Shown here in pieces: positions 9,245-16,935 of a DNA stretch of 33,085 bases. Every line of letters starts with the position of its first letter. The stretch's first letter is position 1. Under the pieces are notes generated by a model. The model ran no database searches, was not told where the DNA came from, and saw only the letters and a program-made list of their open reading frames with translations. The stretch comes from an uncultured Streptococcus sp. (GTDB taxonomy: Bacteria; Bacillota; Bacilli; Lactobacillales; Streptococcaceae), in the NCBI GenBank assembly GCA_934215455.1, contig CAKPZX010000016.1, positions 1 to 33,085 on the forward strand, in the 5' to 3' direction. The position numbers and the translations under genes were made by a program.

Positions 9245-9535
9245 ATGAAACTCAAAAATCTCTTTTGGTTTGCAACAGGAGCTAGCATTAGCTACCACCT
9301 AGTAAAAAACCGCAAAGAAATCAAAACAGAGGTGACTGAATCCAGCCAATTGGTCAAGGGAATTCAAGATAACCTAGCAAAAATCCAACGCAATCTGGAT
9401 ATTATCCAAGACCAAAAGACCAATCTTCAAGAATTGGTAACGGATTTCCAATACAAGACCAAACTATTTAGTCAACAAGCATCAGCCTCTCTAAAAGAAA
9501 TTCAAGACATCTGGCAACCAAGTAAAAACGATTGA
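9245..9535 (+). CDS. Small membrane-anchored coiled-coil protein of unknown function
   Basis: I do not recognise a named family. The 96-residue protein has a short N-terminal hydrophobic stretch (about residues 5-20, NLFWFATGASISYHLV). This is followed by a predicted amphipathic helix or coiled coil rich in Lys, Gln and Asn. The layout resembles YtxH-type proteins, but the similarity is only in form. A strong AAGGAGG site precedes the ATG, and the stop codon lies inside the downstream terminator stem. It appears to be cotranscribed with the HIT gene. Confidence 0.8.
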   Translation: MKLKNLFWFATGASISYHLVKNRKEIKTEVTESSQLVKGIQDNLAKIQRNLDIIQDQKTNLQELVTDFQYKTKLFSQQASASLKEIQDIWQPSKND

Positions 9536-9555
9536 GAAAACTCAATCGTTTTTTT
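9524..9555. terminator. Bidirectional terminator between convergent genes
   Basis: A 13-base perfect stem, AAAAACGATTGAG with CTCAATCGTTTTT, has a four-base AAAA loop and T-runs on both strands. It ends the HIT operon on the plus strand and the lytR operon on the minus strand. The stem includes the stop codon of the small membrane protein gene. Confidence 0.9.
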
Positions 9556-9556
9556 C

Positions 9557-10750
9557 TTATTCTGAAGGTACCGTAGGTGTCACACTGCTCGACTCTGTAG
9601 CTGCAGGAGCAACTGGTGTCACTGGTGCAACAGAACTTTGAGGCGTCACCACTCCCGTATCCTGAGTAGAAGGTACAACTGGTAGTTGGTTAAACTCTTG
9701 GTAAACAGGTGCTTCCTCAGATGATGCCGCTGGCGTATCATTTTGAGAAGAAGTATTCTTCAACTCTTCATCTCCATCTAATAGGTAAGCATTGGTTTTC
9801 AATGTTTTGATTTCTTTTAGTCCCAAAGCTTTGCGGATGATATTTTGAATTTTCAAGAGATGTTTTGAAGTGACAATCTGATAACTTCCGCCATCTGCTA
9901 AGGTGGCATCTTCTCCTTTCAGCTGGTACTGATGAATCGTTGAAAGGGCATCTTTATATCCTAGCAATTGAAGAAGACTGTTGCTATCAAGTGAAATGTT
10001 GGTTTGCATATTGTCACTAACAGACTCAATGATTCCTTTGTAGTGACTCAAACTATTGAGGCTTAAAACTTTCTCAACAATCTTTTTGATCACTTCACGT
10101 TGGCGTTTTTGACGTCCGTAGTCTCCTTCTGGGTCTTGGTAGCGCATGCGTGAATAAACGAGAGCTTGGTCCCCATTAATCTCCTGACGTCCTGGTGCGA
10201 TCTTAGCCGTATATTCTGGCTCATTTTCCTCGATCGAGATATCGAAGTCAAATGGATTGTTAACCGTGATACCACCAACCTTATCCACTAATTGAACCAA
10301 TCCCTTCATATTGATCATGACATAGCGGTCAATATGGATATTCAAAAGATCTTGAATGGTCTTAATGGCTAACTTGGCACCACCTTGAGCATAAGCCGAA
10401 TTCAATTTCGCTTGGACCGTTTCGCCATCTGAAGTAATATTGGTTAGGATATCTCTTTCCAAACTTGTCATGGTTGTTTCTTTTGTTTGAGGATTAACAG
10501 TCACCAAAATCATGGTATCACTATTTCCGGCCCAAGGATCTTCCCGAGAACCACTACCTGTATCAACCCCCATCAAAAGGATGGTCATTGGCTTGTTTTC
10601 TGCAATGACATTGGTCTCATTCCCAAAACCCTTATAAGTCTTACTGAGGGTCCCTGTTGTTTGATTGAGGATAGTGAGGCCATAGGCCCCGATCCCAATC
10701 ACTGTTACCGTCAATAAGCTCAAAAACATCAAAATAATTTTTTTAACCAT
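9557..10750 (-). CDS. lytR: LytR-CpsA-Psr (LCP) family cell-wall glycopolymer ligase
   Basis: LCP proteins transfer undecaprenyl-linked glycopolymers (teichoic acid, capsule or other polymers) to peptidoglycan on the outer face of the membrane. The 397-residue protein has a single N-terminal membrane anchor (residues about 4-28), then the LCP domain. The domain contains GVDTGSG, NSDTMILVTVNP, TSLERDI and the arginine-rich RMRYQDPEGDYGRQKRQREV. The last 60 residues are a Ser/Thr/Pro/Val-rich tail, probably within the cell wall. The gene follows a GNAT gene and tsaE, the same order I recall around pneumococcal lytR; hence the symbol. The polymer substrate is not shown by the sequence. The ribosome binding site is weak (AGAGAG). 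Confidence 0.9.
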   Translation of the reverse strand: MVKKIILMFLSLLTVTVIGIGAYGLTILNQTTGTLSKTYKGFGNETNVIAENKPMTILLMGVDTGSGSREDPWAGNSDTMILVTVNPQTKETTMTSLERDILTNITSDGETVQAKLNSAYAQGGAKLAIKTIQDLLNIHIDRYVMINMKGLVQLVDKVGGITVNNPFDFDISIEENEPEYTAKIAPGRQEINGDQALVYSRMRYQDPEGDYGRQKRQREVIKKIVEKVLSLNSLSHYKGIIESVSDNMQTNISLDSNSLLQLLGYKDALSTIHQYQLKGEDATLADGGSYQIVTSKHLLKIQNIIRKALGLKEIKTLKTNAYLLDGDEELKNTSSQNDTPAASSEEAPVYQEFNQLPVVPSTQDTGVVTPQSSVAPVTPVAPAATESSSVTPTVPSE

Positions 10751-10763
10751 ATAGAATCTCTCT

Positions 10764-11294
10764 CTAATCTATCAGTTTCCCCATAAGGTAAACATCTAAG
10801 AATTCTCCTTCAGCTGAACAAGCTCCACGAGCTTGGCAACCTTCGATCTCAAAACCTAACTTTTTATACAGATGAACCGCCCGTTCATTGCGCACTTGGA
10901 CATTCAAGACTAGTTTCCTAAGAACACCGGTCGAGTGCGCCCACTCAATTCCTTCTTCCAACAAGATCTGTCCAAGTCCTTGATTCCAATAAGCTTTTTG
11001 AACCACAATAAAGACATCACCAATATGCTGAATGGACCGTTGAGGGGCTGCAGTGATATTTAACAAAGCTGCCAGTTCCTGATCTAGAAATAGCAAGAGG
11101 CAAATCCGGTTTTCCGCCATCTCTTGCACCATTAGAAATTGCTCCATGTCTGCTGGAGACATACCAATCCCTGCTTCATCTAGCGTCATGTAATCTGACT
11201 CTTTCCCGACTCGATTTAAGAAATCAACGACAAGAGCCGCGTCTGCACTGTCAGCTTGCCGAATTTCTACTGTTACTTCCTTTTCCTTAGTCAT
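10764..11294 (-). CDS. GNAT-family N-acetyltransferase
   Basis: The product transfers an acetyl group from acetyl-CoA to an unknown acceptor. I start it at ATG 11294 (MTKEKEVTVEIRQAD, 176 residues), because this start overlaps the tsaE stop in an ATGACTAA arrangement and has AGGTGG upstream. A longer frame to 11357 would overlap tsaE by 71 bases. The acetyl-CoA binding motif is visible as NQGLGQILLEEGIEWA, followed by NERAVHLYKKLGFE typical of the GNAT C-terminal half. It lies between tsaE and lytR, in one operon. RimI-type protein acetyltransferase activity is possible but not demonstrated. Confidence 0.88.
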   Translation of the reverse strand: MTKEKEVTVEIRQADSADAALVVDFLNRVGKESDYMTLDEAGIGMSPADMEQFLMVQEMAENRICLLLFLDQELAALLNITAAPQRSIQHIGDVFIVVQKAYWNQGLGQILLEEGIEWAHSTGVLRKLVLNVQVRNERAVHLYKKLGFEIEGCQARGACSAEGEFLDVYLMGKLID

Positions 11295-11742
11295 CGGTTT
11301 TTTCCACCTGCTCAAAGGATGCCAGCAAAACTTCTGCACGCGCTCCATGAGCTTCAAAAGCTAACTCTCGCCCATCTTCTAATTTTCGGATAAAAATTTT
11401 AAGATAAGCATCCGAGAGACTCGGCTCAATCAGCTCTCCCCATTCAATAATGGTAGCACCATCTCCAAATAGAAAATCATCTAAATCAATAGAATCTGGA
11501 TCATTCCCAATCCGGTAAACATCCAAATGGTATAAAGGCAAACGACCTTCGTATTCACGAACAATGGTATAGGTCGGGCTTTTAATCATCTGATCAATCC
11601 CTAACCCCTTTGCAATTCCTTTGGTAAAGGTCGTTTTTCCTGCTCCTAGATCACCTGATAAGATGATCACGTCTTGCTTTTCTAAGAGTTTTCCTAGCTG
11701 TTTTCCTAGAGCGATCAGCTCCGTTTCATTGTGACTAATCAT
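11287..11742 (-). CDS. tsaE: tRNA threonylcarbamoyladenosine synthesis ATPase TsaE
   Basis: TsaE is the ATPase needed with TsaB and TsaD to make t6A37 on ANN-decoding tRNAs. The 151-residue protein has Walker A GDLGAGKT at 30-37, the conserved SPTYTIVREYEG and the LYHLDVYR segment, and an IIEWGE motif. It is the first gene of the tsaE-GNAT-lytR operon. A TATAAT box ends only six bases before the ATG and no ribosome binding site is present, so the message may be leaderless. Confidence 0.96.
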   Translation of the reverse strand: MISHNETELIALGKQLGKLLEKQDVIILSGDLGAGKTTFTKGIAKGLGIDQMIKSPTYTIVREYEGRLPLYHLDVYRIGNDPDSIDLDDFLFGDGATIIEWGELIEPSLSDAYLKIFIRKLEDGRELAFEAHGARAEVLLASFEQVEKTDD

Positions 11743-11748
11743 TTCTCT

Positions 11749-11757
11749 ATTATACCA
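11749..11757 (-). promoter_or_regulatory. Extended -10 promoter at the tsaE start
   Basis: On the minus strand TGGTATAAT ends at 11749, and ATG begins at 11742. Transcription normally starts six or seven bases after the -10 box, which places it at 11743 or 11742. No -35 box of quality is seen (GAGCAG). The sequence AGAGAA between them is too close to the start for normal ribosome binding. Confidence 0.65.
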
Positions 11758-11870
11758 AACTTTTTAAAAATCTGCTCTTTCTTTTAGAAATTGTTCGACT
11801 CCGGTTTGTTTTTGAGAAAAAGAAATCAAAGAAAACAGGAAACTCTCCCATTAATTTCCTCAATCCATCT

Positions 11871-11904
11871 AAAAAGGAATGGGAGACAACTCCCATTCCT
11901 TTTT
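11871..11904 (-). terminator. Terminator of the NCS2 permease gene
   Basis: The 15-base stem AAAAAGGAATGGGAG pairs with CTCCCATTCCTTTTT around a four-base loop. It lies 17 bases after the permease stop. The region 11755-11870 between it and the tsaE promoter holds no gene that I can see. Confidence 0.88.
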
Positions 11905-11920
11905 GGCACTTTCCTGATAC

Positions 11921-13342
11921 TTAATTCAAGGCCATGCTAACGTAATTTAAAATAAAGAGAACATCTAAAATCCAAATCATGCTGTGCACTTCTTTGGCTT
12001 CTCCTTTAACCACTTTCACCAAGCTATAGGTGATAAATCCAGCAGCGATCCCTTGTGTAATCGAGTAGCTGAAGCCCATAAAGATAGAGGTGAAGAAGGC
12101 AGGAACTGCTTCTGACATATCTTCCCAATGGATATTTTTCAAGCCACCCAACATCATGATCCCAACAACAATCAAAATTGGAGCTGTAGCAGCGGTCGGT
12201 ACAATCGCCAACAAAGGACTAAAGAGACTTGAAATAGCAAAACAGATCGCTACAACCAAGGCTGTCAGACCAGTGCGTCCACCAGCTCCAATACCAGCTG
12301 CAGATTCAACATAAGTCGTTACGTTTGAAGTTCCTGCAATAGCACCGACTGAAGTCGCTACAAGGTCTGAATAGAGGGCCTTATCTAATTTCGCTGATTG
12401 ATGGTTTTCCCCATTTGTCGCAACAATCCCAACTTTTTCACCCGTACCGATTAACGTTCCGATTGTATCAAAAATATCCGTCAAGGAGAAGGCTAAGATG
12501 GCCATTAAGGTCTCAGGCAAACGAGACGTATTGGAAATCAAAGAACCCAATCCTTTCGATCCCAAAGCTTGACCAAAGATCGTGCCTAAATCATTAAAGG
12601 CAGCTCCTAGATGGTTACTTGCAAAGTCAATTTTAGTGATATCAACCACATGGATGAGAATTCCAAGCACAGTCGTTACTAAGATAGAAAGGATAATCCC
12701 TCCCTTAATCCCTTTGACAACAAAGAAAATAGTAATCGCAAGACCAACAAGAGCCAAGAGGACAGCCGGATTGTTAAAATCAACCAATCCAGGAACAGCA
12801 GATGCATTGGCTGAGATCGTTGCATTCGCCTTATCTGCTCCTTCCCCGACCACTGTATAGGTATGAGGGTCAATCGTGAATTTTAAAAATCCTGCATTCT
12901 TAATCCCAACATAGGCCAAGAAAATCCCGATCCCCGCTGAAATAGCAGAGCGAAGAGCAGTCGGAATCGATTCGATGATCATCTTCCGAACTTTTGTCAA
13001 TGTGATAATCAATGAAATCACACCACAAATGAAGACCATTCCCAAAGCTTCCTGCCATGAGTAGCCCATACCAAATACAACTGTAAAGGTAAAGAAGGCA
13101 TTCAAGCCCATCCCAGGTGCTTGTGCATAAGGTAAATTGGCATAAAAAGCCATCATCAAGGTCCCGACAACGGATCCAATAATCGTTGCAAGGAAGACTC
13201 CTTGAGCTGGCATACCTGTTTGTGACAACATTTGAGGGTTTACGAAGAGGATATAACTCATCGCAAAAAAGGTTGTCAAACCAGCAAGAACCTCTGTTCG
13301 AACAGTGGTTCCATGTTCTGAAAGTTTAAAAAACTTATCCAT
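11921..13342 (-). CDS. NCS2-family purine permease (AzgA-like)
   Basis: The protein is a proton-coupled nucleobase importer of about 12-14 membrane segments, of the guanine/hypoxanthine or adenine group. I start it at ATG 13342 (473 residues, MDKFFKLSEHGTTVRTEV), because AGGAG lies 11 bases upstream and this is the conserved N-terminus. The frame open to 13384 is rejected. AzgA-type motifs are visible: LTTFFAMSYILFVNP, GLNAFFTFTVV and SLTDIFDTIGTLIGTGEK. The substrate is inferred only. A good promoter and a PurBox-like sequence lie upstream. Confidence 0.92.
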   Translation of the reverse strand: MDKFFKLSEHGTTVRTEVLAGLTTFFAMSYILFVNPQMLSQTGMPAQGVFLATIIGSVVGTLMMAFYANLPYAQAPGMGLNAFFTFTVVFGMGYSWQEALGMVFICGVISLIITLTKVRKMIIESIPTALRSAISAGIGIFLAYVGIKNAGFLKFTIDPHTYTVVGEGADKANATISANASAVPGLVDFNNPAVLLALVGLAITIFFVVKGIKGGIILSILVTTVLGILIHVVDITKIDFASNHLGAAFNDLGTIFGQALGSKGLGSLISNTSRLPETLMAILAFSLTDIFDTIGTLIGTGEKVGIVATNGENHQSAKLDKALYSDLVATSVGAIAGTSNVTTYVESAAGIGAGGRTGLTALVVAICFAISSLFSPLLAIVPTAATAPILIVVGIMMLGGLKNIHWEDMSEAVPAFFTSIFMGFSYSITQGIAAGFITYSLVKVVKGEAKEVHSMIWILDVLFILNYVSMALN

Positions 13343-13383
13343 TTCAGAATAAACTCCTTTTTCATCATTCTCGCTCCCAATCA

Positions 13384-13396
13384 ATTTGCGAACGTT
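13384..13396 (+). promoter_or_regulatory. PurBox-like sequence at the permease transcription start
   Basis: ATTTGCGAACGTT matches the lactococcal/streptococcal PurBox AWWWCCGAACWWT at 11 of 13 positions. It lies at about +1 to +13 of the predicted permease transcript. PurR binding is an inference from this match and from the product's likely purine role. Confidence 0.4.
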
Positions 13397-13402
13397 ATTT
13401 CT

Positions 13403-13431
13403 ATTCTACCAAAAGATCTTTCGCCTTTCAA
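13403..13431 (-). promoter_or_regulatory. Promoter of the NCS2 permease gene
   Basis: On the minus strand: -35 TTGAAA (13431-13426), 17-base spacer, -10 TAGAAT (13408-13403) preceded by TGG. The predicted start is near 13396, giving a leader of about 54 bases, too short for a purine riboswitch. Confidence 0.75.
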
Positions 13432-13478
13432 GAAATCCTACTTCTCTTCCCGATTTTTGAGCGCTTTTCCGATTTTTC

Positions 13479-13487
13479 TGATATAAT
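13479..13487 (+). promoter_or_regulatory. Extended -10 promoter of the Cof phosphatase gene
   Basis: TGATATAAT is an extended -10 box; a TTGAGC sequence lies 19 bases upstream (13457-13462), a little far for a -35 box. The start would be near 13494 and the ATG is at 13518. Confidence 0.65.
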
Positions 13488-13517
13488 GGTCTCATTCTTC
13501 TCGAAAGGAACTGAAAT

Positions 13518-14330
13518 ATGCATAAAAAGATGATCGCTCTAGATCTAGACGGCACTCTCTTAAATTCCGAAAGCAAATTGAGCGACTTTACCATTGATAC
13601 GATTAAAAAAATTAGTGCTCTTGGCCATAAAGTCATTATTACAACAGGACGCCCCTACCGTATGGCACATACCTATTACAAACAACTAGAGCTAGATACT
13701 CCGATGATCAATTTTAACGGCTCCCTTACGCATCTACCTGAGAAAAAATGGGCGGATGAACAATGTTTGACTTTAGATAAAAAATACCTGCTAGATATGG
13801 TCGCTAACCGAGACACCATCCAAGCGGACTTTATAGCTGGCGAATACCGCAATAAATTCTTTATTACCGATCCAAATGAGCACGTCGCAGACCCTAAATT
13901 ATTCGGTATTGAGGCTTTCCAACCAGAAAATCAATTCAATCCCGAACGGGTAACGAGCGACCCAAACTGTATCCTCTTTCAAACGAAAGCGGAAGACAAA
14001 TATGCTCTGGCAGATGAAATGAATCGGCATTATGACTACAATCTGTCAATCAATACTTGGGGTGGTCCCTTAAATATTCTGGAATGCAATCCCAAAAATG
14101 TAACCAAAGCATCCGCTCTGACCTACCTTCTAGATAAACTCAATATGGATCAGAAGGATTTGATTGCCTTTGGAGACGAGCACAACGATACCGACATGCT
14201 AGCTCTCGCTGGTCATGGATACGCCATGAAAAATGCTAGCTCCGTCCTTCTCCCTTATGCAGACTCCGTCACAGATTTCACGAATAACGAAGATGGTGTC
14301 GCGCGCCAATTAATTCAATTATTCTTATAA
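13518..14330 (+). CDS. Cof-type HAD-IIB hydrolase (sugar-phosphate phosphatase type)
   Basis: Cof-type HAD proteins dephosphorylate sugar phosphates or cofactors such as FMN and pyridoxal phosphate. The 270-residue enzyme has the nucleophile motif DLDGT (D9 and D11), motif II ITTGRP near 41-46, and the metal-binding motif GDEHND at 219-224. A conserved KASALTYLLDKL lies before it. The type IIB cap lies in between. An AAAGGAA site precedes ATG 13518. It appears to be a single-gene unit with its own promoter and terminator. The exact substrate cannot be told. Confidence 0.92.
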   Translation: MHKKMIALDLDGTLLNSESKLSDFTIDTIKKISALGHKVIITTGRPYRMAHTYYKQLELDTPMINFNGSLTHLPEKKWADEQCLTLDKKYLLDMVANRDTIQADFIAGEYRNKFFITDPNEHVADPKLFGIEAFQPENQFNPERVTSDPNCILFQTKAEDKYALADEMNRHYDYNLSINTWGGPLNILECNPKNVTKASALTYLLDKLNMDQKDLIAFGDEHNDTDMLALAGHGYAMKNASSVLLPYADSVTDFTNNEDGVARQLIQLFL

Positions 14331-14337
14331 TAGGAAC

Positions 14338-14367
14338 AGACATGAGTTATCCCCTCATGTCTTTTTC
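14338..14367 (+). terminator. Terminator of the Cof phosphatase gene
   Basis: AGACATGAG pairs with CTCATGTCT around a seven-base loop and is followed by TTTT. It lies eight bases after the stop codon. Confidence 0.85.
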
Positions 14368-14422
14368 TACCCTAAATCCTTAATCGGTTAATCAATACCT
14401 CCCTATTTTTCCATTTTTTTCA

Positions 14423-14451
14423 TTGCTTTGTCATCTAGTTTGTGATATTAT
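14423..14451 (+). promoter_or_regulatory. Candidate promoter of adhP
   Basis: TTGCTT (14423-14428), a 17-base spacer, and TATTAT (14446-14451) with an upstream TGA. The start would be near 14458, giving a leader of about 62 bases with a cre-like site in its first bases. Confidence 0.6.
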
Positions 14452-14464
14452 TAACATAGTTATT

Positions 14465-14480
14465 AAAGAAGCGCTTTCAA
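14465..14480 (+). promoter_or_regulatory. Candidate catabolite response element (cre) at adhP
   Basis: AAAGAAGCGCTTTCAA matches the cre consensus WTGNNARCGNWWWCAW except for the TG pair at positions 2-3, and its right half GCGCTTTCA is perfect. It lies just after the predicted transcription start, a position where CcpA would repress by blocking. Confidence 0.5.
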
Positions 14481-14520
14481 AATTTCTAAACCGCTTCTCG
14501 TTCACTTAAGGAGGAACAAA

Positions 14521-15543
14521 ATGAAAGCTGTTGTTGTTAATCCAGAAGGTACTGGTGTTGAAATCGTTGCAAACAAAGACATGCGTCCACTTGAAACAGG
14601 GGAAGCTCTTGTTCAAATCGAATACTGTGGTGTCTGCCACACTGACTTGCACGTTGCTCACGGAGACTTTGGTAAAGTTCCAGGCCGTGTTCTTGGACAC
14701 GAAGGAATCGGTATTGTTAAAAAAGTTGCTCCAGATGTCAAGAGCCTAAAAGTTGGGGATCGTGTCAGTGTCGCATGGTTCTTCGAAGGATGTGGAACTT
14801 GTGAATACTGTACAACTGGTCGTGAAACCCTTTGTCGTACTGTAAAAAATGCTGGCTACTCTGTTGATGGAGGAATGGCTGAACAGTGTATCGTTACTGC
14901 AGATTACGCAGTGAAAGTTCCGGAAGGATTAGATCCAGCCCAAGCTTCTTCTATTACGTGTGCAGGTGTTACAACTTACAAAGCTATCAAAGAAGCCAAA
15001 GCTGAACCAGGACAATGGATCGTTATCTATGGAGCTGGTGGACTAGGAAACTTGGCTGTTCAATATGCTAAGAAAGTCTTCAACGCACATGTCATCGCTG
15101 TCGATATCAACAATGATAAACTAGAATTGGCAAAAGAAGTTGGTGCAGACTTTGTCATCAACGGTCGCGAAGTTGAAGATGTCCCAGGATTGATCAAAGA
15201 AAAAACAAATGGTGGAGCTCACTCTGCTGTCGTAACAGCTGTTTCTAAAGTAGCTTTCAACCAAGCAGTAGATTCTGTTCGTGCAGGTGGCCGCGTGATC
15301 GCAGTTGGTCTTCCTTCTGAAATGATGGACCTCAGCATTGTGAAAACGGTATTAGATGGTATCCAAGTCATTGGTTCTCTTGTAGGAACTCGTAAAGACT
15401 TGGAAGAAGCTTTCCAATTTGGTGCAGAGGGCTTGGTAGTCCCAGTCGTTCAAAAACGTCCAGTAGAAGATGCTGTCAAAGTCTTTGACGAAATGGAAGC
15501 CGGAACCATTCAAGGACGTATGGTGCTTGACTTTACAAACTAA
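14521..15543 (+). CDS. adhP: Zinc-dependent alcohol dehydrogenase AdhP
   Basis: The enzyme interconverts ethanol (or other primary alcohols) and aldehyde with NAD(P). The 340-residue protein shows catalytic zinc ligands C36, H60 with E61, and C147. The structural zinc cysteines are C91, C94, C97 and C105. The nucleotide-binding motif GAGGLG is at 171-176. The length and the [10 protein letters not shown] start fit the AdhP group. A strong AAGGAGG site precedes it. It is a monocistronic gene with a clear terminator and a cre-like site near the start, which suits a fermentation enzyme under carbon control. Confidence 0.93.
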   Translation: MKAVVVNPEGTGVEIVANKDMRPLETGEALVQIEYCGVCHTDLHVAHGDFGKVPGRVLGHEGIGIVKKVAPDVKSLKVGDRVSVAWFFEGCGTCEYCTTGRETLCRTVKNAGYSVDGGMAEQCIVTADYAVKVPEGLDPAQASSITCAGVTTYKAIKEAKAEPGQWIVIYGAGGLGNLAVQYAKKVFNAHVIAVDINNDKLELAKEVGADFVINGREVEDVPGLIKEKTNGGAHSAVVTAVSKVAFNQAVDSVRAGGRVIAVGLPSEMMDLSIVKTVLDGIQVIGSLVGTRKDLEEAFQFGAEGLVVPVVQKRPVEDAVKVFDEMEAGTIQGRMVLDFTN

Positions 15544-15559
15544 ACTACTAAACCTACAG

Positions 15560-15588
15560 GACTAGCCCAGTTGGGCTGGTCTTTTTTT
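15560..15588 (+). terminator. Terminator of adhP
   Basis: GACTAGCCC pairs with GGGCTGGTC (one G-T pair) around AGTT, followed by seven T. Confidence 0.92.
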
Positions 15589-15826
15589 GAGTACTCTCAA
15601 TCACTCTAATTTACAATTTGTTATATATTTATTTTTGTTTTTGAGAATATTGCTTGATTGTCGGAATTTTTTTATTAAGAAAAAAATCCTATAAAACATA
15701 TCTATCATTGATTTTTTAAGCATCAACAAGTAATAAAAAAGATCTATCCAAAAGCATTCTTTTTCTATCCAACTATAATTTAATATAATAAATTGATGTT
15801 TTTACATCGAGATTTTGATAGAAAAA
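15589..15826. other. AT-rich regulatory region upstream of manL
   Basis: These 238 bases hold no gene that I can support. They contain direct TCTATC copies at 15701, 15743 and 15764 (the last two extend to TCTATCCAA), and an inverted copy GATAGA at 15817-15822 just before the -35 box. There are also two short inverted repeats: TTGAT/ATCAA at 15708-15726 and GATGT-TTTT-ACATC at 15795-15808. The long region before a strong promoter suggests binding by an activator or repressor; which one is unknown. Confidence 0.5.
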
Positions 15827-15855
15827 TTGACTTAAGTGTGGAAACGATTTATAAT
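15827..15855 (+). promoter_or_regulatory. Promoter of the manLMN operon
   Basis: TTGACT (15827-15832), a 17-base spacer and a perfect TATAAT (15850-15855) form a strong sigma-A promoter. The predicted start is near 15862, about 57 bases before manL. Confidence 0.88.
15838..15853 (+). promoter_or_regulatory. Weak cre-like site in the manL promoter spacer
   Basis: The sequence GTGGAAACGATTTATA has the left half TGNNAACG of a cre site but departs from it in the first base and in the CA of the right half. It overlaps the spacer and -10 box, so binding would block polymerase. The match is partial. Confidence 0.35.
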
Positions 15856-15918
15856 AAAGTAGCTTAAAGTTTTCTTAAACTGAAAGTCAAACAAATTTTA
15901 TAAGGAGGAATGTCAATA

Positions 15919-16908
15919 ATGAGTATTGGTATCATTATTGCTAGCCACGGTGAATTTGCAGCTGGAATCCACCAATCCGGCTCGATGATCTTTGGGGATC
16001 AAGAGAAAGTTCAAGTGGTTACGTTCATGCCAAGTGAAGGCCCGGATGATCTCTATGCTAAATTCAATGCAGCTGTTGCCGCATTTGATGCAGAAGATGA
16101 AGTCTTGGTTTTGGCTGACCTTTGGAGTGGTTCTCCATTTAACCAAGCAAGTCGCGTCATGGGAGAAAATCCAGATCGTAAATTTGCGATCATCACAGGA
16201 TTGAACCTTCCGATGTTGATTCAAGCTTATACAGAACGTCTGATGGATGCAAATGCCGGCGTTGATCAAGTCGCTGCAAACATCATCAAGGAAGCTAAAG
16301 ACGGTGTCAAAGCCCTTCCAGAAGAATTGAATCCTGTCGAAGAAGCTAGTCCAGCCGCTGCTGCTCCTGTAGCCCAAGCTGCGATTCCGGAAGGAACAGT
16401 CATCGGAGATGGAAAACTCAAGATTAACCTTGCCCGCTTAGATACACGTCTTCTTCATGGACAAGTCGCAACTGCTTGGACACCTGATTCAAAAGCCGAT
16501 CGGATCATTGTTGCTTCAGATTCTGTTGCCAAAGATGAACTCCGTAAGGAATTGATCAAGCAAGCGGCACCAAATGGTGTGAAAGCAAACGTTGTCCCAA
16601 TTCAAAAATTGATCGACGTTGCAAAAGATCCACGTTTTGGAAATACCCATGCTTTGATCTTATTTGAAACACCTCAAGATGCTCTTCGCGCCATCGAAGG
16701 TGGTGTTCCGATTAAAACCTTGAACGTTGGTTCAATGGCCCACTCAACTGGTAAAACCATGGTTAACAATGTGTTGTCAATGGATAAAGATGACGTGGCT
16801 ACATTTGAAAAAATGCGTGATCTTGGAGTTGAATTTGACGTCCGTAAAGTGCCAAATGACTCTAAGAAAGATTTGTTTGACTTAATTAACAAAGCTAACG
16901 TTCAATAA
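15919..16908 (+). CDS. manL: Mannose-type PTS EIIAB component
   Basis: This cytoplasmic component passes phosphate from HPr to the incoming sugar (mannose, glucose, glucosamine and related) held by ManMN. I start it at ATG 15919 (329 residues, [16 protein letters not shown]), ten bases after AGGAGG. The in-frame ATG at 15910 is only one base from that site. The IIA domain has its phosphorylation histidine at H10, and an Ala/Pro-rich linker lies at about 140-165. The IIB domain has H180 in [11 protein letters not shown]. First gene of manLMN; the promoter region carries a repeat set and a weak cre-like site. Confidence 0.96.
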   Translation: MSIGIIIASHGEFAAGIHQSGSMIFGDQEKVQVVTFMPSEGPDDLYAKFNAAVAAFDAEDEVLVLADLWSGSPFNQASRVMGENPDRKFAIITGLNLPMLIQAYTERLMDANAGVDQVAANIIKEAKDGVKALPEELNPVEEASPAAAAPVAQAAIPEGTVIGDGKLKINLARLDTRLLHGQVATAWTPDSKADRIIVASDSVAKDELRKELIKQAAPNGVKANVVPIQKLIDVAKDPRFGNTHALILFETPQDALRAIEGGVPIKTLNVGSMAHSTGKTMVNNVLSMDKDDVATFEKMRDLGVEFDVRKVPNDSKKDLFDLINKANVQ

Positions 16909-16935
16909 TCGATTACTTACGAAAGGATTTTAAAC

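Noticed and set aside
13343..13402. Possible purine riboswitch before the NCS2 permease
   Set aside because: The leader is only about 54 bases and shows no three-way junction or conserved loop sequence of the purine riboswitch.
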